Positions 43,501 through 50,763 of a stretch of DNA of 64,000 bases are shown here, piece after piece (position 1 is the stretch's first letter; each line of letters opens with the position of its first letter). The stretch lies in NCBI GenBank assembly GCA_965208775.1, contig OZ242360.1, positions 806,001-870,000 on the forward strand, read 5' to 3'. A model generated the notes under the pieces. The model was not told the DNA's origin and ran no database searches. It worked only from the letters and a program-made list of their open reading frames with translations. Origin of the DNA: JAPOVO01 sp026708165. Lineage in GTDB: Bacteria > Chloroflexota > UBA11872 > VXNJ01. Position numbers and translations under genes: made by a program.

Positions 43501-44496
43501 ATGGCCCGGCGGAAACGGCACAAAGCGCCCGGCAAAGCAAGCCGCAAGGGGATGACCGTTATGGAGGTCGTCCGGAAGTTTGACAACGAGGAAGCTGCCG
43601 AGGACTGGTTTATCAGGCAACGCTGGCCGGGCGGGATAGCCTGTCCGCACTGCGGCTCTAAGGATCGGATCCAACCGCGCAAGTCCCGCCGGCCGATGCC
43701 GTTCTTCTGCGGAGACTGCCGCAAGTATTTCAGCGCCCGGACGGGCACGGCAATGCAGCACTCGAAGATTCCGCTCCGCAAGTGGGTAATGGCGATGTAT
43801 CTCTACTCGACCAATCTCAAAGGCGTATCGAGTATGAAGTTGCACCGCGATATCGGGGTTACTCAGAAAACCGCGTGGTTCATGGCCCACCGGCTTCGGG
43901 AGGCTTGGAACGTAAACAGTCAGAGGTTCACCGGCCCGACCGAAGTAGACGAAACCTACGTAGGCGGGCGCGAGCACAATAAGCACGCTAGCAACCGGGC
44001 TGAGAGGAATATAGGTAAGAGGGGCAAGGCCATCGTGATAGGTGCTAAGGATCGCCCGACGAACCAGATATCAGCCGCCCACATTGACGCTACGGACTCC
44101 CGAACCTTGCACGGATTCGTAATCGACAACACCGTCCCCGGTGCGACGATCTACACGGACGAAGCCAGAGGCTACAAGAGCCTCCCGCGATTCCACCAAG
44201 CGGTCAATCACTCGGCTGGTGAGTTTGTTCGGGGCGTGGCTCACACAAACGGACTTGAATCGTTCTGGGCGTTGCTCAAGCGGGGATATCACGGGTCCTA
44301 CCACAAGATGTCCGTCAAACATCTGGAGCGGTACGTCAACGAGTTTGCGGGCCGCCACAACCAGCGACCGATGGACACGATAGACCAAATGGCCGCGATG
44401 GCGCGTGGCCTAAACGGCAAGCGCCTTACCTACGAGGAACTAATCGGTCCGCCGGAAACCCGGAGGCCCGGCATGATTCAGGAGCGGCTCATCTAG
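43501..44496 (+). CDS. IS1595-family transposase (ISXO2-like)
   Basis: A 331-aa transposase. An N-terminal zinc ribbon (C48, C51, C70, C73: ACPHCG ... FFCGDC) is followed by the HTH-like region (KLHRDIGVTQKTAWFMAHRLREA) and the RNase-H core with the acidic residues D150 (EVDETYVGG), D220 (IYTDEARGY) and N250/E253 (HTNGLESFWALLKRG), the D-D-N/E pattern of ISXO2-type enzymes. ATG with GGGAGGAAC upstream. No frameshift or stop, so probably functional. It would act on the 25-bp ends at 41734 and 47970. Confidence 0.95.
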   Translation: MARRKRHKAPGKASRKGMTVMEVVRKFDNEEAAEDWFIRQRWPGGIACPHCGSKDRIQPRKSRRPMPFFCGDCRKYFSARTGTAMQHSKIPLRKWVMAMYLYSTNLKGVSSMKLHRDIGVTQKTAWFMAHRLREAWNVNSQRFTGPTEVDETYVGGREHNKHASNRAERNIGKRGKAIVIGAKDRPTNQISAAHIDATDSRTLHGFVIDNTVPGATIYTDEARGYKSLPRFHQAVNHSAGEFVRGVAHTNGLESFWALLKRGYHGSYHKMSVKHLERYVNEFAGRHNQRPMDTIDQMAAMARGLNGKRLTYEELIGPPETRRPGMIQERLI

Positions 44497-44605
44497 CCAG
44501 TCCGGCGCGGTAGCGTCGCGCCTTGCGACTATCCGCTACTAGTCGGCCCAGATAAGTAACTAATCGTATATCAGGCCGCCGGAGACGCACCGCCCCGAGA
44601 ATGTT

Positions 44606-45103
44606 CTATTCGGACTGTTCTGGCGGTTCCCCAGAGAGACTGGACATCCGGCTAAGGAATCGATCAATTGCCGCCGCCTCGCCTTGATGGAGACGGATTC
44701 GATATAAAAGGCCACCGGTAATCAAGGCGATTGCTCCGCCAATAGACAAGAAACCAAAGAGCGGTTGCTCCATATAAGCGAAAAACGCGGCGGCGGCGCA
44801 TACCACGATCGTAATCAATACGAGAGCGCCAATCCCGAGCGTGTCCCGCCGTCCTGTATTTGTAACCTCTTTCATCGTGAACTCATGGCGCTGTGCTTGT
44901 TCCCTTTCAGCCATCGCCAGGATGCGATCACCCGCTCCGGGAACAATCTGTTCATACTGACCAAACGCCTCTGGTGGTGGAATTGGACCCTTAAACCAAG
45001 ACCTTCGGGCAGCTAAGAGACTACGAGTCCCAGCCGCTGGAGAATCCTCATCGGCCTCAACGACATCCGCCCCTTCTTGGGGAACTAGAGCATCGTCCGA
45101 CAT
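44606..45103 (-). CDS. DUF2335 membrane protein (transposon cargo)
   Basis: A 165-aa protein with the DUF2335 core GPIPPPEAFGQYEQIVPGAGDRILAMAEREQAQRHEF (about 39-75), followed by two TM helices (about 91-110 and 115-134) and a short charged tail. The acidic N-terminus is probably cytoplasmic. DUF2335 proteins are of unknown function and recur on phages and mobile elements. It lies nine bases downstream of the coiled-coil gene at 45113, making a two-gene minus-strand operon. Confidence 0.82.
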   Translation of the reverse strand: MSDDALVPQEGADVVEADEDSPAAGTRSLLAARRSWFKGPIPPPEAFGQYEQIVPGAGDRILAMAEREQAQRHEFTMKEVTNTGRRDTLGIGALVLITIVVCAAAAFFAYMEQPLFGFLSIGGAIALITGGLLYRIRLHQGEAAAIDRFLSRMSSLSGEPPEQSE

Positions 45104-45112
45104 TCTTAGGCT

Positions 45113-45454
45113 CTAGTCGTCGGAGGCCCCAGCGGGTACCTGGCGCTGATTGTCGGCAGACTTCTCGTAGTTCTTGATTGCTGCCCGCATGTCGTCGCCA
45201 ACTGCATACCAATCATCCCATAGAGCTACAGCATCGGCGTATGCGTTGAGTGTCTCAACCGCTTCCCTAAGTTCGTCTTCATAGTGTGCTACCGCTTCGC
45301 GGGCGGCAGGAATCGCAAGCGCCTCTTCGAGGGCTGCCAAAACGGCAAGCTCACGCTCAACTTGTGTCGCAATCCGCTCATAAGCTGACACGGCGGCGAT
45401 TTGTTCCCGTAGCCGCCGTATATCCTTTTTGGTGGTCTCGGCTAGTTCAGACAA
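45113..45454 (-). CDS. hypothetical coiled-coil protein (transposon cargo)
   Basis: A 113-aa acidic, almost wholly helical protein (KKDIRRLREQIAAVSAYERI, RELAVLAALEEALAIP, YEDELREAVETLNAYADAV) with a polar tail. No TM segment or known domain was recognised. ATG at 45454; it is the first gene of the minus-strand pair with the DUF2335 protein, so it may be a soluble partner of that membrane protein. Inference only. Confidence 0.65.
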   Translation of the reverse strand: MSELAETTKKDIRRLREQIAAVSAYERIATQVERELAVLAALEEALAIPAAREAVAHYEDELREAVETLNAYADAVALWDDWYAVGDDMRAAIKNYEKSADNQRQVPAGASDD

Positions 45455-45800
45455 GATTCTGCCAGTACCGCTTGGAGCCTTAAGCGTTATCTTCTGGCAG
45501 CATGTCGATGCTGGGCGATAGCGGTCTGGATACTAGGCGGCTACGGCGTTTGCGGGCCGTCTTGGGGTGAGTTGCCATTCCTATTCCTCCCTTTGAGTGG
45601 GACGCCATTTATAGACCTCCCAAGCCCAAGTATAGCTAAATCCGCTCGCTTTCCTTCTTCAGCCCGGCTTGCTACGGTCTTCCCGCCTAGACGGAGCGGC
45701 CCGTTTCAAGCCGCCTACCGGGTATGACGTTCTCGTCTCCTCGTAGCTTGGCGGGCCTCCGTCTAGGCAACGGCATACCCGAATCTGCGAGGAGACACCT
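45455..45800. other. intergenic region with structured leader
   Basis: 346 bases between divergent cargo genes. The left part shows nothing clear; the right part (45685-45796) is the structured leader annotated separately. Confidence 0.6.
45685..45796 (+). ncRNA. structured leader of the 45801 gene (candidate cis-regulatory RNA)
   Basis: A long hairpin: GCCTAGACGGA (45685-45695) with TCCGTCTAGGC (45758-45768), GGCCCG (45698-45703) with CGGGCC (45752-45757), CAAG with CTTG, and CTAC with GTAG. The 24-base apical loop holds CGGGTATG (45719-45726), complementary to CATACCCG (45774-45781), and GTCTCCTCG (45735-45743, running into the stem), complementary to CGAGGAGAC (45788-45796), the ribosome site of the next gene. 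The two loop contacts cross the main stem, a pseudoknot or switch layout. Confidence 0.55.
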
Positions 45801-46751
45801 ATGTCAAAACGAATTGTTCGACGTTCCATTTTTGCCGTTGTGGGGGCCGTTGCGATAGGTACTGGTAGCGCCCTACTTGCGTGGGTATTCGGAGCGTTCG
45901 ATCCGCCCTCCGTAAGCCGGGCAACGGCTGAGAAGTTGCCGGCTATCGTGATGACGCTCCCGCCGACTCCGGTAGTCCCGACGGCTACGCCTACCCCGCC
46001 TCCGTGCCCGCCTCCGGGAGCCGCCGGTCATGAGCGCCAGCTATTGGAATCGGGACGGGAAACCGCCCGGCTGGTAGGGGAAGTTCGCCAGCTAACGATC
46101 AGGTTGAACCGCGATCCGGGCCTTATTGACGACGCGAGCTGGCGGACTGCCTTCGAGGACGGGCTGGCGGAGTTAGACGGGATCGCTGACAAACTAGGAT
46201 GCCTTACGGCCTCTGGCCGTACCGTTACCCACAGACGGCTTAGCGAACTTCGCGGAGAATTGCGGGACTATATGGCCGCTCTATTGCGGAGTTACCGGGT
46301 TGACTACGCCAAGGGCCTGACCGAGCACCGGCAAGCGGAGACAAGTCTCCTCGAACTTGCCAGACGGGCGGAGGCGGCCCTTGCCGAAGATCAGGCCCGC
46401 GCTAAAGCGGTCCGGATTGAACGGGAGGCCCGTATTCAGGCCGCTCAAGACGCACGGCGCGGGATCGCCAATATCAGCGGGGCAGGAACGTCAGCCGAGC
46501 GTATCGCGCTCCCGCCCGGGACCTATAAGGTCTCCGTCAATTGGTCGGGAAATACGACAAGCGTCGGGCGGCAACGGATCGAGACTAACTTTAGTATCCG
46601 GCTAGACGGGGCGGACCTAAACTGCCGCTTGCTAGTCAATGAGATCGGGGCCTCCGGGGCGGAATCCCACTTCTGTGACCTTGAAGGCGGGACGCTACGG
46701 ATTCAGGTCAAGGCGGCAGGCTCATGGTCGATCCGGTTTGAGCGGGAATAA
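45801..46751 (+). CDS. hypothetical membrane-anchored protein with Pro-rich stalk (transposon cargo)
   Basis: A 316-aa protein: a cytoplasmic basic start (MSKRIVRRS), one TM segment or uncleaved signal (about 10-32), a Pro/Thr-rich linker (TPVVPTATPTPPPCPPPG, about 56-73), a long helical region (about 78-225) and a beta-rich C-terminal domain (LPPGTYKVSVNWSGNT ... GTLRIQVKAAGSWSIRFE) with two Cys that could pair. The topology suggests a secreted or periplasmic sensor or binding protein; none was recognised. GAGGAGACACCT precedes the ATG and is embedded in the structured leader. Confidence 0.72.
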   Translation: MSKRIVRRSIFAVVGAVAIGTGSALLAWVFGAFDPPSVSRATAEKLPAIVMTLPPTPVVPTATPTPPPCPPPGAAGHERQLLESGRETARLVGEVRQLTIRLNRDPGLIDDASWRTAFEDGLAELDGIADKLGCLTASGRTVTHRRLSELRGELRDYMAALLRSYRVDYAKGLTEHRQAETSLLELARRAEAALAEDQARAKAVRIEREARIQAAQDARRGIANISGAGTSAERIALPPGTYKVSVNWSGNTTSVGRQRIETNFSIRLDGADLNCRLLVNEIGASGAESHFCDLEGGTLRIQVKAAGSWSIRFERE

Positions 46752-46951
46752 CGCAACTTCCCTAGCCGCTAAATCTCTCGTAGAACAGTCGTATCTGCCT
46801 AAACGGCTATTGATACCGGAACCCGCCACGGCCTCGCTCTCTACGACTGAGGGCGACCGCCCGGACGCGCTAGCTAAACTGACGCTATTATGGTCAGGTG
46901 AAAATAGTACTGAAATGGTGCCACGCTTGACCGGTTGGCGGGAATAGAACA

Positions 46952-47134
46952 ATGGCTGAGAAACCCAAGCGGAAACGAGGCCGCCCGCGTATCTACGAGA
47001 TGCCGCCGCGTATTGACGCATCCCCGGAGGAAATCGCTCAGGCCCTTCTGAAGCTACCCGCCGACTACGAATGGGAGTTTGAGAAGAAGGCCAAGGCCAA
47101 GGCCAAGGATAAGGGCAAAGCCGCCGCCAAATAA
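46952..47134 (+). CDS. small AT-hook protein (transposon cargo)
   Basis: A 60-aa very basic protein. KRKRGRPRIYE (residues 6-16) is an AT-hook-type DNA-binding motif (RGRP core); the C-terminus is a Lys/Ala run (KKAKAKAKDKGKAAAK). The middle (DASPEEIAQALLKLPADYEW) is helical. It probably binds minor grooves of AT-rich DNA, perhaps the element ends or host DNA. ATG with only a weak upstream site (GGGAATAGAACA). Confidence 0.65.
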   Translation: MAEKPKRKRGRPRIYEMPPRIDASPEEIAQALLKLPADYEWEFEKKAKAKAKDKGKAAAK

Positions 47135-47288
47135 CTCCGGGCAGTCAATATCTTTGTGTTAGCCGCTCTCGCTAATCCTCGTAGAACCTCGCCCACTTCG
47201 CTCAAAGGGAAATCACAAGCAGAAGCGACGGGGATAGCCAAATAGCGCTAGAGCTAGCGGGAGCGGGTAGAGTTGGCGGGCTACGCTC

Positions 47289-47519
47289 TCAGTCTGGCCA
47301 GAATCTGACAACGATACTCACAGCGCCGATTAGTACGGCGACGCCAATTCCAATCCATGATGTAATTAGGCTGAGCTTTGCGTTGGCGACATCCTCTTTG
47401 GTCGCCATCGAGGGCATCCGTCCCTCTATCTTAGCTAGCCGCGTACTCAAATCGTCGATTCGTGCGGTGTGATAGCCGCCAACTTCAAGGCCGCTGTTCC
47501 CTGTCTGCGAACCAGCCAT
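47289..47519 (-). CDS. hypothetical small coiled-coil/TM protein (transposon cargo)
   Basis: A 76-aa protein with a coiled-coil (IDDLSTRLAKIEGRMPSMATKEDV, here residues about 21-44) followed by one C-terminal TM helix (LITSWIGIGVAVLIGAVSIVV). The layout resembles phage hemolysin XhlA-like or other tail-anchored helper proteins, but no family is certain. Its ATG directly follows the stop of the upstream 92-aa gene (TAA then ATG), so the two are translationally coupled. Confidence 0.65.
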   Translation of the reverse strand: MAGSQTGNSGLEVGGYHTARIDDLSTRLAKIEGRMPSMATKEDVANAKLSLITSWIGIGVAVLIGAVSIVVRFWPD

Positions 47520-47798
47520 TTATCGATTCTCTGCTAACCAGTCCCACAGGTCCTTGTGGTAGTAGCCGTGATATGAACCGTTTAACTTGAATACAACCCC
47601 GACAGGGGGCGACTCTGACTCCGAGGACATTCCCGTCAAGTCGCTGAGCACTTTGGGGTTGTCCACGTAGCTCCGAACCAATAGAGCTCGATCGGATAGT
47701 CGGAAGACTTCGTTGCCCAACGGAGGGGACTTAACTATTTCGACAGTTTCAGGGGGTATTGGCTCCTGAAACAGGATTATGAATAGGTCCATGACCAC
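47520..47798 (-). CDS. hypothetical protein (transposon cargo)
   Basis: A 92-aa protein without recognised domains. Its start may be ATG 47798 or the Met two codons later. The sequence is mixed alpha/beta with a conserved-looking C-terminus (FKLNGSYHGYYHKDLWDWLAENR). First gene of a coupled pair with the coiled-coil/TM gene at 47289-47519. The last gene before the right end of the transposon; about 150 bases of AT-rich sequence separate it from the inverted repeat. Confidence 0.6.
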   Translation of the reverse strand: MVMDLFIILFQEPIPPETVEIVKSPPLGNEVFRLSDRALLVRSYVDNPKVLSDLTGMSSESESPPVGVVFKLNGSYHGYYHKDLWDWLAENR

Positions 47799-47945
47799 AG
47801 TTCCGCATGTGCCAACGTATTACCTCGCCTAACTAAATTGGAATTCTAACCCACTTGCTATCCCCAGCACGCCTCATTCCGGTCAACCGGAGGCGGGAAC
47901 CGGGCCTTAGTTTGAGCGGCCGACCAAACCTGTGAATCCAGGCAG

Positions 47946-47970
47946 TTGCGTAGCCATGTATATAAGTCCC
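47946..47970 (-). repeat. right terminal inverted repeat
   Basis: 25 bases from TTGCGTAGCC to TATAAGTCCC, the exact complement of 41734-41758, immediately followed by the ACCCGTCT target duplication at 47971-47978. Confidence 0.95.
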
Positions 47971-47978
47971 ACCCGTCT
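47971..47978. repeat. target site duplication, right copy
   Basis: ACCCGTCT, identical to 41726-41733 and immediately outside the right terminal repeat. Confidence 0.9.
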
Positions 47979-48175
47979 TATAACTTCAAAGTCACAGACA
48001 AATACCGAACGTCTATGAACACGTCACCGAAGAAACCGCCAGGAAGTTACGCGAGGATGACGAAGATTGAAATCACATTTATCTACAGTCAGTGTGCCTG
48101 TGTGCGGACAGCCACCGGGTCCATGTTCACGATGACAGGCACTTATGCTCCGCGTGTCAACGGACTCACAAACTG

Positions 48176-48451
48176 ATGGCTCCGATCAAAGTCCGGCACA
48201 ATCGCGGCTGGGCGCGCCACCGCAAGGCGAACCACGCGCGCCGTCATAAACCCTGCGACCAGCGCTGGATCAAGATACTCGAGCGCGCGCTGGAGGAAAT
48301 GCTGATCGGTCTTGACACGCTCGAACACCTCGCCGACGAAGCCGGCTACGCGCTGACCTCCGACGGTCTCTGGGTCGAGATCGAGACGATTCAGAAAACG
48401 GAACCGCGCGCAACGACCGAAAACGCGCCTGCCTCTGAGTCCGGTCGCTGA
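48176..48451 (+). CDS. hypothetical basic protein
   Basis: A 91-aa protein with a strongly basic N-terminus (KVRHNRGWARHRKANHARRHK) and a helical second half (ILERALEEMLIGLDTLEHLADEAGYALTS). Third codon positions are nearly all G or C, as in host genes, so coding is likely. The frame is open upstream to 48092 with Cys and His residues (CLCADSHRV ... CSACQRTH) that could form a zinc knuckle; a GTG start there is possible. No family was recognised. It lies about 200 bases outside the transposon. Confidence 0.55.
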   Translation: MAPIKVRHNRGWARHRKANHARRHKPCDQRWIKILERALEEMLIGLDTLEHLADEAGYALTSDGLWVEIETIQKTEPRATTENAPASESGR

Positions 48452-48599
48452 TTCAGCGCCCGCGTTCACATGATTCCGGCTGTCGCGAACCGATCCATCC
48501 ACCGACCGGGTACAGTTAGGCGGGACGGTTGGGCGGCATGGTGCCGCAAGCCCCCAAAGCTGCCCCATGCCATAGCATGTATCTGACGAGGGAAGAGCG

Positions 48600-49496
48600 A
48601 TGGCAACCGAACAGAACACTACGACTACCGCTCCCGCCGACGAGCCGGTATTCGACCGCTATATCGGGGAGGAGTACCCGGAGCGCTTGTTCAGCTTCGA
48701 CAACGTAGCTTCGGGCATCGATGGAGTTGCCGGCTTCACTGATGACCACGTGCGCTACTACCGCGAGACCGGTTTTCTCGCTGTAAACGACTTCTTCACC
48801 AAGCGGGAGATCGATGCCGCGCTCGCGGGGCTGATGGACCTGATTGACCGCAAGATCCCCGATGTGCCCTCGGAAGTCGTGCAGTATGAAGCCAGCACGC
48901 GCGACCGCTTTGGGTCGAGCAGCCCGGAGGAGCGGCGCGACATGGTCCGCAAGCTGCAACATTTCGTCGGCCACGAGCCGCGTCTGCGGGCTATCGCCGA
49001 TCACCCCCGGCTTCTGCGGATCGTCGGCCGGCTCCTGGGTACGACCGAGCCGGAGCTTTTTCAGGATCAAGCCCTGCTAAAGCCCCGTGGCATTGGCCGC
49101 GAGAAACCCTGGCACCAGGACCACGCCTTTTTCGACCTGCGGCTCGGGACACCGATCATCGGCTGCTGGATCGCGCTCGATGAAGCCAAGCCCGAAAACG
49201 GCTGCATGCACGTCAAGCCCGGCACGCACAAGGAGGGGCCGGTCGTCCATTTCGAGCGCCGCGACTGGCAGATTTGCGACGAGCACCTCGACCTCACGCG
49301 CGACGTCATGGTCCCGCTAAAGCCCGGCGGAGTCCTCTTCTTCAACGGCCTGACTCACCACGGCACGCCCGCCAACCGCACCGACGAGCGTCGCCGCGCG
49401 CTCCAGATGCACTACATCCCGGCCGGCACGCCCCGCACCTCCCATGACGACCGCATGGCAATCTTCGGTACCGAAGGCAAAGACATCACCTGCTGA
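48600..49496 (+). CDS. phytanoyl-CoA dioxygenase (PhyH) family protein
   Basis: A 298-aa Fe(II)/2-oxoglutarate-dependent oxygenase. Iron ligands: His and Asp in PWHQDHAFFD (about 173-182) and the distal His in NGLTHHGTPANRT (about 244-256). The Arg for 2-oxoglutarate follows in RTDERRRALQMHYIPAG. PhyH enzymes hydroxylate acyl-CoA, ectoine, secondary metabolites and others. ATG with GGAAGAGCG upstream. This gene family is abundant in SAR202-type Chloroflexota, which fits the inferred host. Confidence 0.92.
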   Translation: MATEQNTTTTAPADEPVFDRYIGEEYPERLFSFDNVASGIDGVAGFTDDHVRYYRETGFLAVNDFFTKREIDAALAGLMDLIDRKIPDVPSEVVQYEASTRDRFGSSSPEERRDMVRKLQHFVGHEPRLRAIADHPRLLRIVGRLLGTTEPELFQDQALLKPRGIGREKPWHQDHAFFDLRLGTPIIGCWIALDEAKPENGCMHVKPGTHKEGPVVHFERRDWQICDEHLDLTRDVMVPLKPGGVLFFNGLTHHGTPANRTDERRRALQMHYIPAGTPRTSHDDRMAIFGTEGKDITC

Positions 49497-49532
49497 GATA
49501 GGCCTTACGCGCCGGACCAGACCTCCACGTCG

Positions 49533-49552
49533 GGGCGGTTCGCGAACCGCCC
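49533..49552. repeat. 20-bp palindrome
   Basis: GGGCGGTTCGCGAACCGCCC is a perfect 20-bp palindrome just after the PhyH gene, repeated exactly at 56803-56822. A GC-rich dispersed repeat; could act as a bidirectional terminator without U-run. Confidence 0.85.
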
Positions 49553-49608
49553 TCGGCGTCCCCCACACACGCCGGCCCAACACATATCTCCCGCCACCCC
49601 ATCCCGAA

Positions 49609-50574
49609 TCACAACTCGCTCATAAACTGGAACACCGCATCCGAATGCCCCGGCAGAATCTCGTGGCCGAAATCGGGATACACCCGCAGGTCCTTCTCCG
49701 ATTCGATCTTGTTATAGGCCGCGAACTGCGTTGAAGGCGGGCAAATCGTGTCCATCAAGCCGACCCCCATCATCACCCGTCCCCTGATGCGCGGCGCCAG
49801 GTGCTGCATGTCTATGTAGCCGAGCCGGGTGAAGATCTCATACTCGCGCTCGTGCAGAGGGTCGAAGTTCCGGAAGAACTCCTGCAGCTCCAGGTATGCG
49901 TCCTTGGCCTGGTCCATCTGCCACACCCGCTTGTAGTCGCACAAGAAGGGAAAGATCGGCGCCGCGCGCCTAACCTCCGGCACTAGCGACGCGCACGCCA
50001 ATGTGAGTCCCCCGCCCTGGCTCGCCCCTGTGACGCCGACCCGCGCCGCGTCCACCTCCGGCATCGCCATCACGATCTTCGTCAGCTGCGCCGTGTCGAG
50101 GAATATCTGGCGAAACAGCAGCTTCTCCGGCGAGTCGTCCAGACCCCGTATGATCTGCCCGCTCAGCGTCGGCCCCTTCACCGACCCGCTGTCCTCCGAC
50201 AGTCCGCCCTGGCCGCGGCAGTCCATCGCCGCCACCGTGAACCCGGCCGCCGCGTACCCCAGCTTGTCGGTCCATTCGCCGGAGTTGCCCCTGTAGCCGT
50301 GGAACATGACAACGGCCGGATGCGGCTCCGGCGCCTCCTTCGGTCGAATCAGCTTGGCGTGGACCCGCGCCCCGCCGGCCCCTGTGAAATACAGATCGAA
50401 GCACTCCGCGAACGCCGTCTGAAAAGAGGAAGGCACGAACTCCAACTGCGGATCGATGGCCTCAACCTCCGCCAGGCCCCTCTCCCAGAAATCGTCGAAG
50501 TCCGGCGGCTTCGGATTCGACCCCTCATACGTCTGGAGCTCATCCCAGCTCAAGTCAAACAGCAGCGGCATCAC
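49609..50574 (-). CDS. acetylxylan esterase/cephalosporin-C deacetylase family hydrolase
   Basis: A 321-aa alpha/beta-hydrolase (AXE1 family, carbohydrate esterase 7-like). The nucleophile elbow is GVTGASQGGGLTLA, the oxyanion region VVMFHGYRGNSGEW, the Asp region MGVGLMDTICPPSTQFAAYN, and the His DFGHEILPGHSD. DCRGQGGLSEDSG is a family signature. It removes acetyl groups from xylo-oligosaccharides or cephalosporin C. Start ATG 50574. Convergent with the PhyH gene. Confidence 0.92.
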   Translation of the reverse strand: MMPLLFDLSWDELQTYEGSNPKPPDFDDFWERGLAEVEAIDPQLEFVPSSFQTAFAECFDLYFTGAGGARVHAKLIRPKEAPEPHPAVVMFHGYRGNSGEWTDKLGYAAAGFTVAAMDCRGQGGLSEDSGSVKGPTLSGQIIRGLDDSPEKLLFRQIFLDTAQLTKIVMAMPEVDAARVGVTGASQGGGLTLACASLVPEVRRAAPIFPFLCDYKRVWQMDQAKDAYLELQEFFRNFDPLHEREYEIFTRLGYIDMQHLAPRIRGRVMMGVGLMDTICPPSTQFAAYNKIESEKDLRVYPDFGHEILPGHSDAVFQFMSEL

Positions 50575-50763
50575 GGTCCTCCAGTGCTAATAAGGCTTAC
50601 TCTAGTCCCCTCCCGCTTTTGTCGCTTCAGACAAGTCCGGACGGCGGTCAGGGTGCACAGGTCGGTCTGCAAGACCGCGATTCTGAGGCGACCGTCTCCC
50701 CTCCGAAAGGCACTGTGTTCACCGGGTTTCGTTTTTTGGGCCCCGGGCTAGCCCGCGCTCGCG

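Larger units (their letters stand above)
41734..47970. mobile_element. IS1595-family transposon (about 6.2 kb) with tRNA and cargo genes
   Basis: Bounded by perfect 25-bp inverted repeats (41734-41758 and 47946-47970) and an 8-bp direct duplication of ACCCGTCT. It contains one IS1595/ISXO2-type transposase (43501-44496) and about nine other small genes plus a class II tRNA. Base and codon use differ from the host: many CTA, GGG and TAG-containing stretches, and AT-rich intergenic patches. Removing the element and one octamer rejoins a continuous host sequence. The intact ends and duplication imply recent insertion. IS1595-type elements with passenger genes are known; this cargo is not familiar. 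Confidence 0.92.

Noticed and set aside
46639..46947. 102-aa frame at the end of the 45801 cargo gene
   Set aside because: Half of it overlaps the better-supported gene and it lacks a ribosome site and domain; left as non-coding.
47946..48176. 76-aa frame starting in the right terminal repeat
   Set aside because: Begins inside the transposon end, runs through the target duplication, and has no coding signature; the better candidate lies at 48176-48451.
50630..50720. tRNA-Cys-like stretch (GGTCTGCAAGACC anticodon-arm look-alike)
   Set aside because: The anticodon loop resembles CTGCAAG, but no acceptor stem pairs and no T-loop consensus is present; the flanking sequence does not fold as a cloverleaf.
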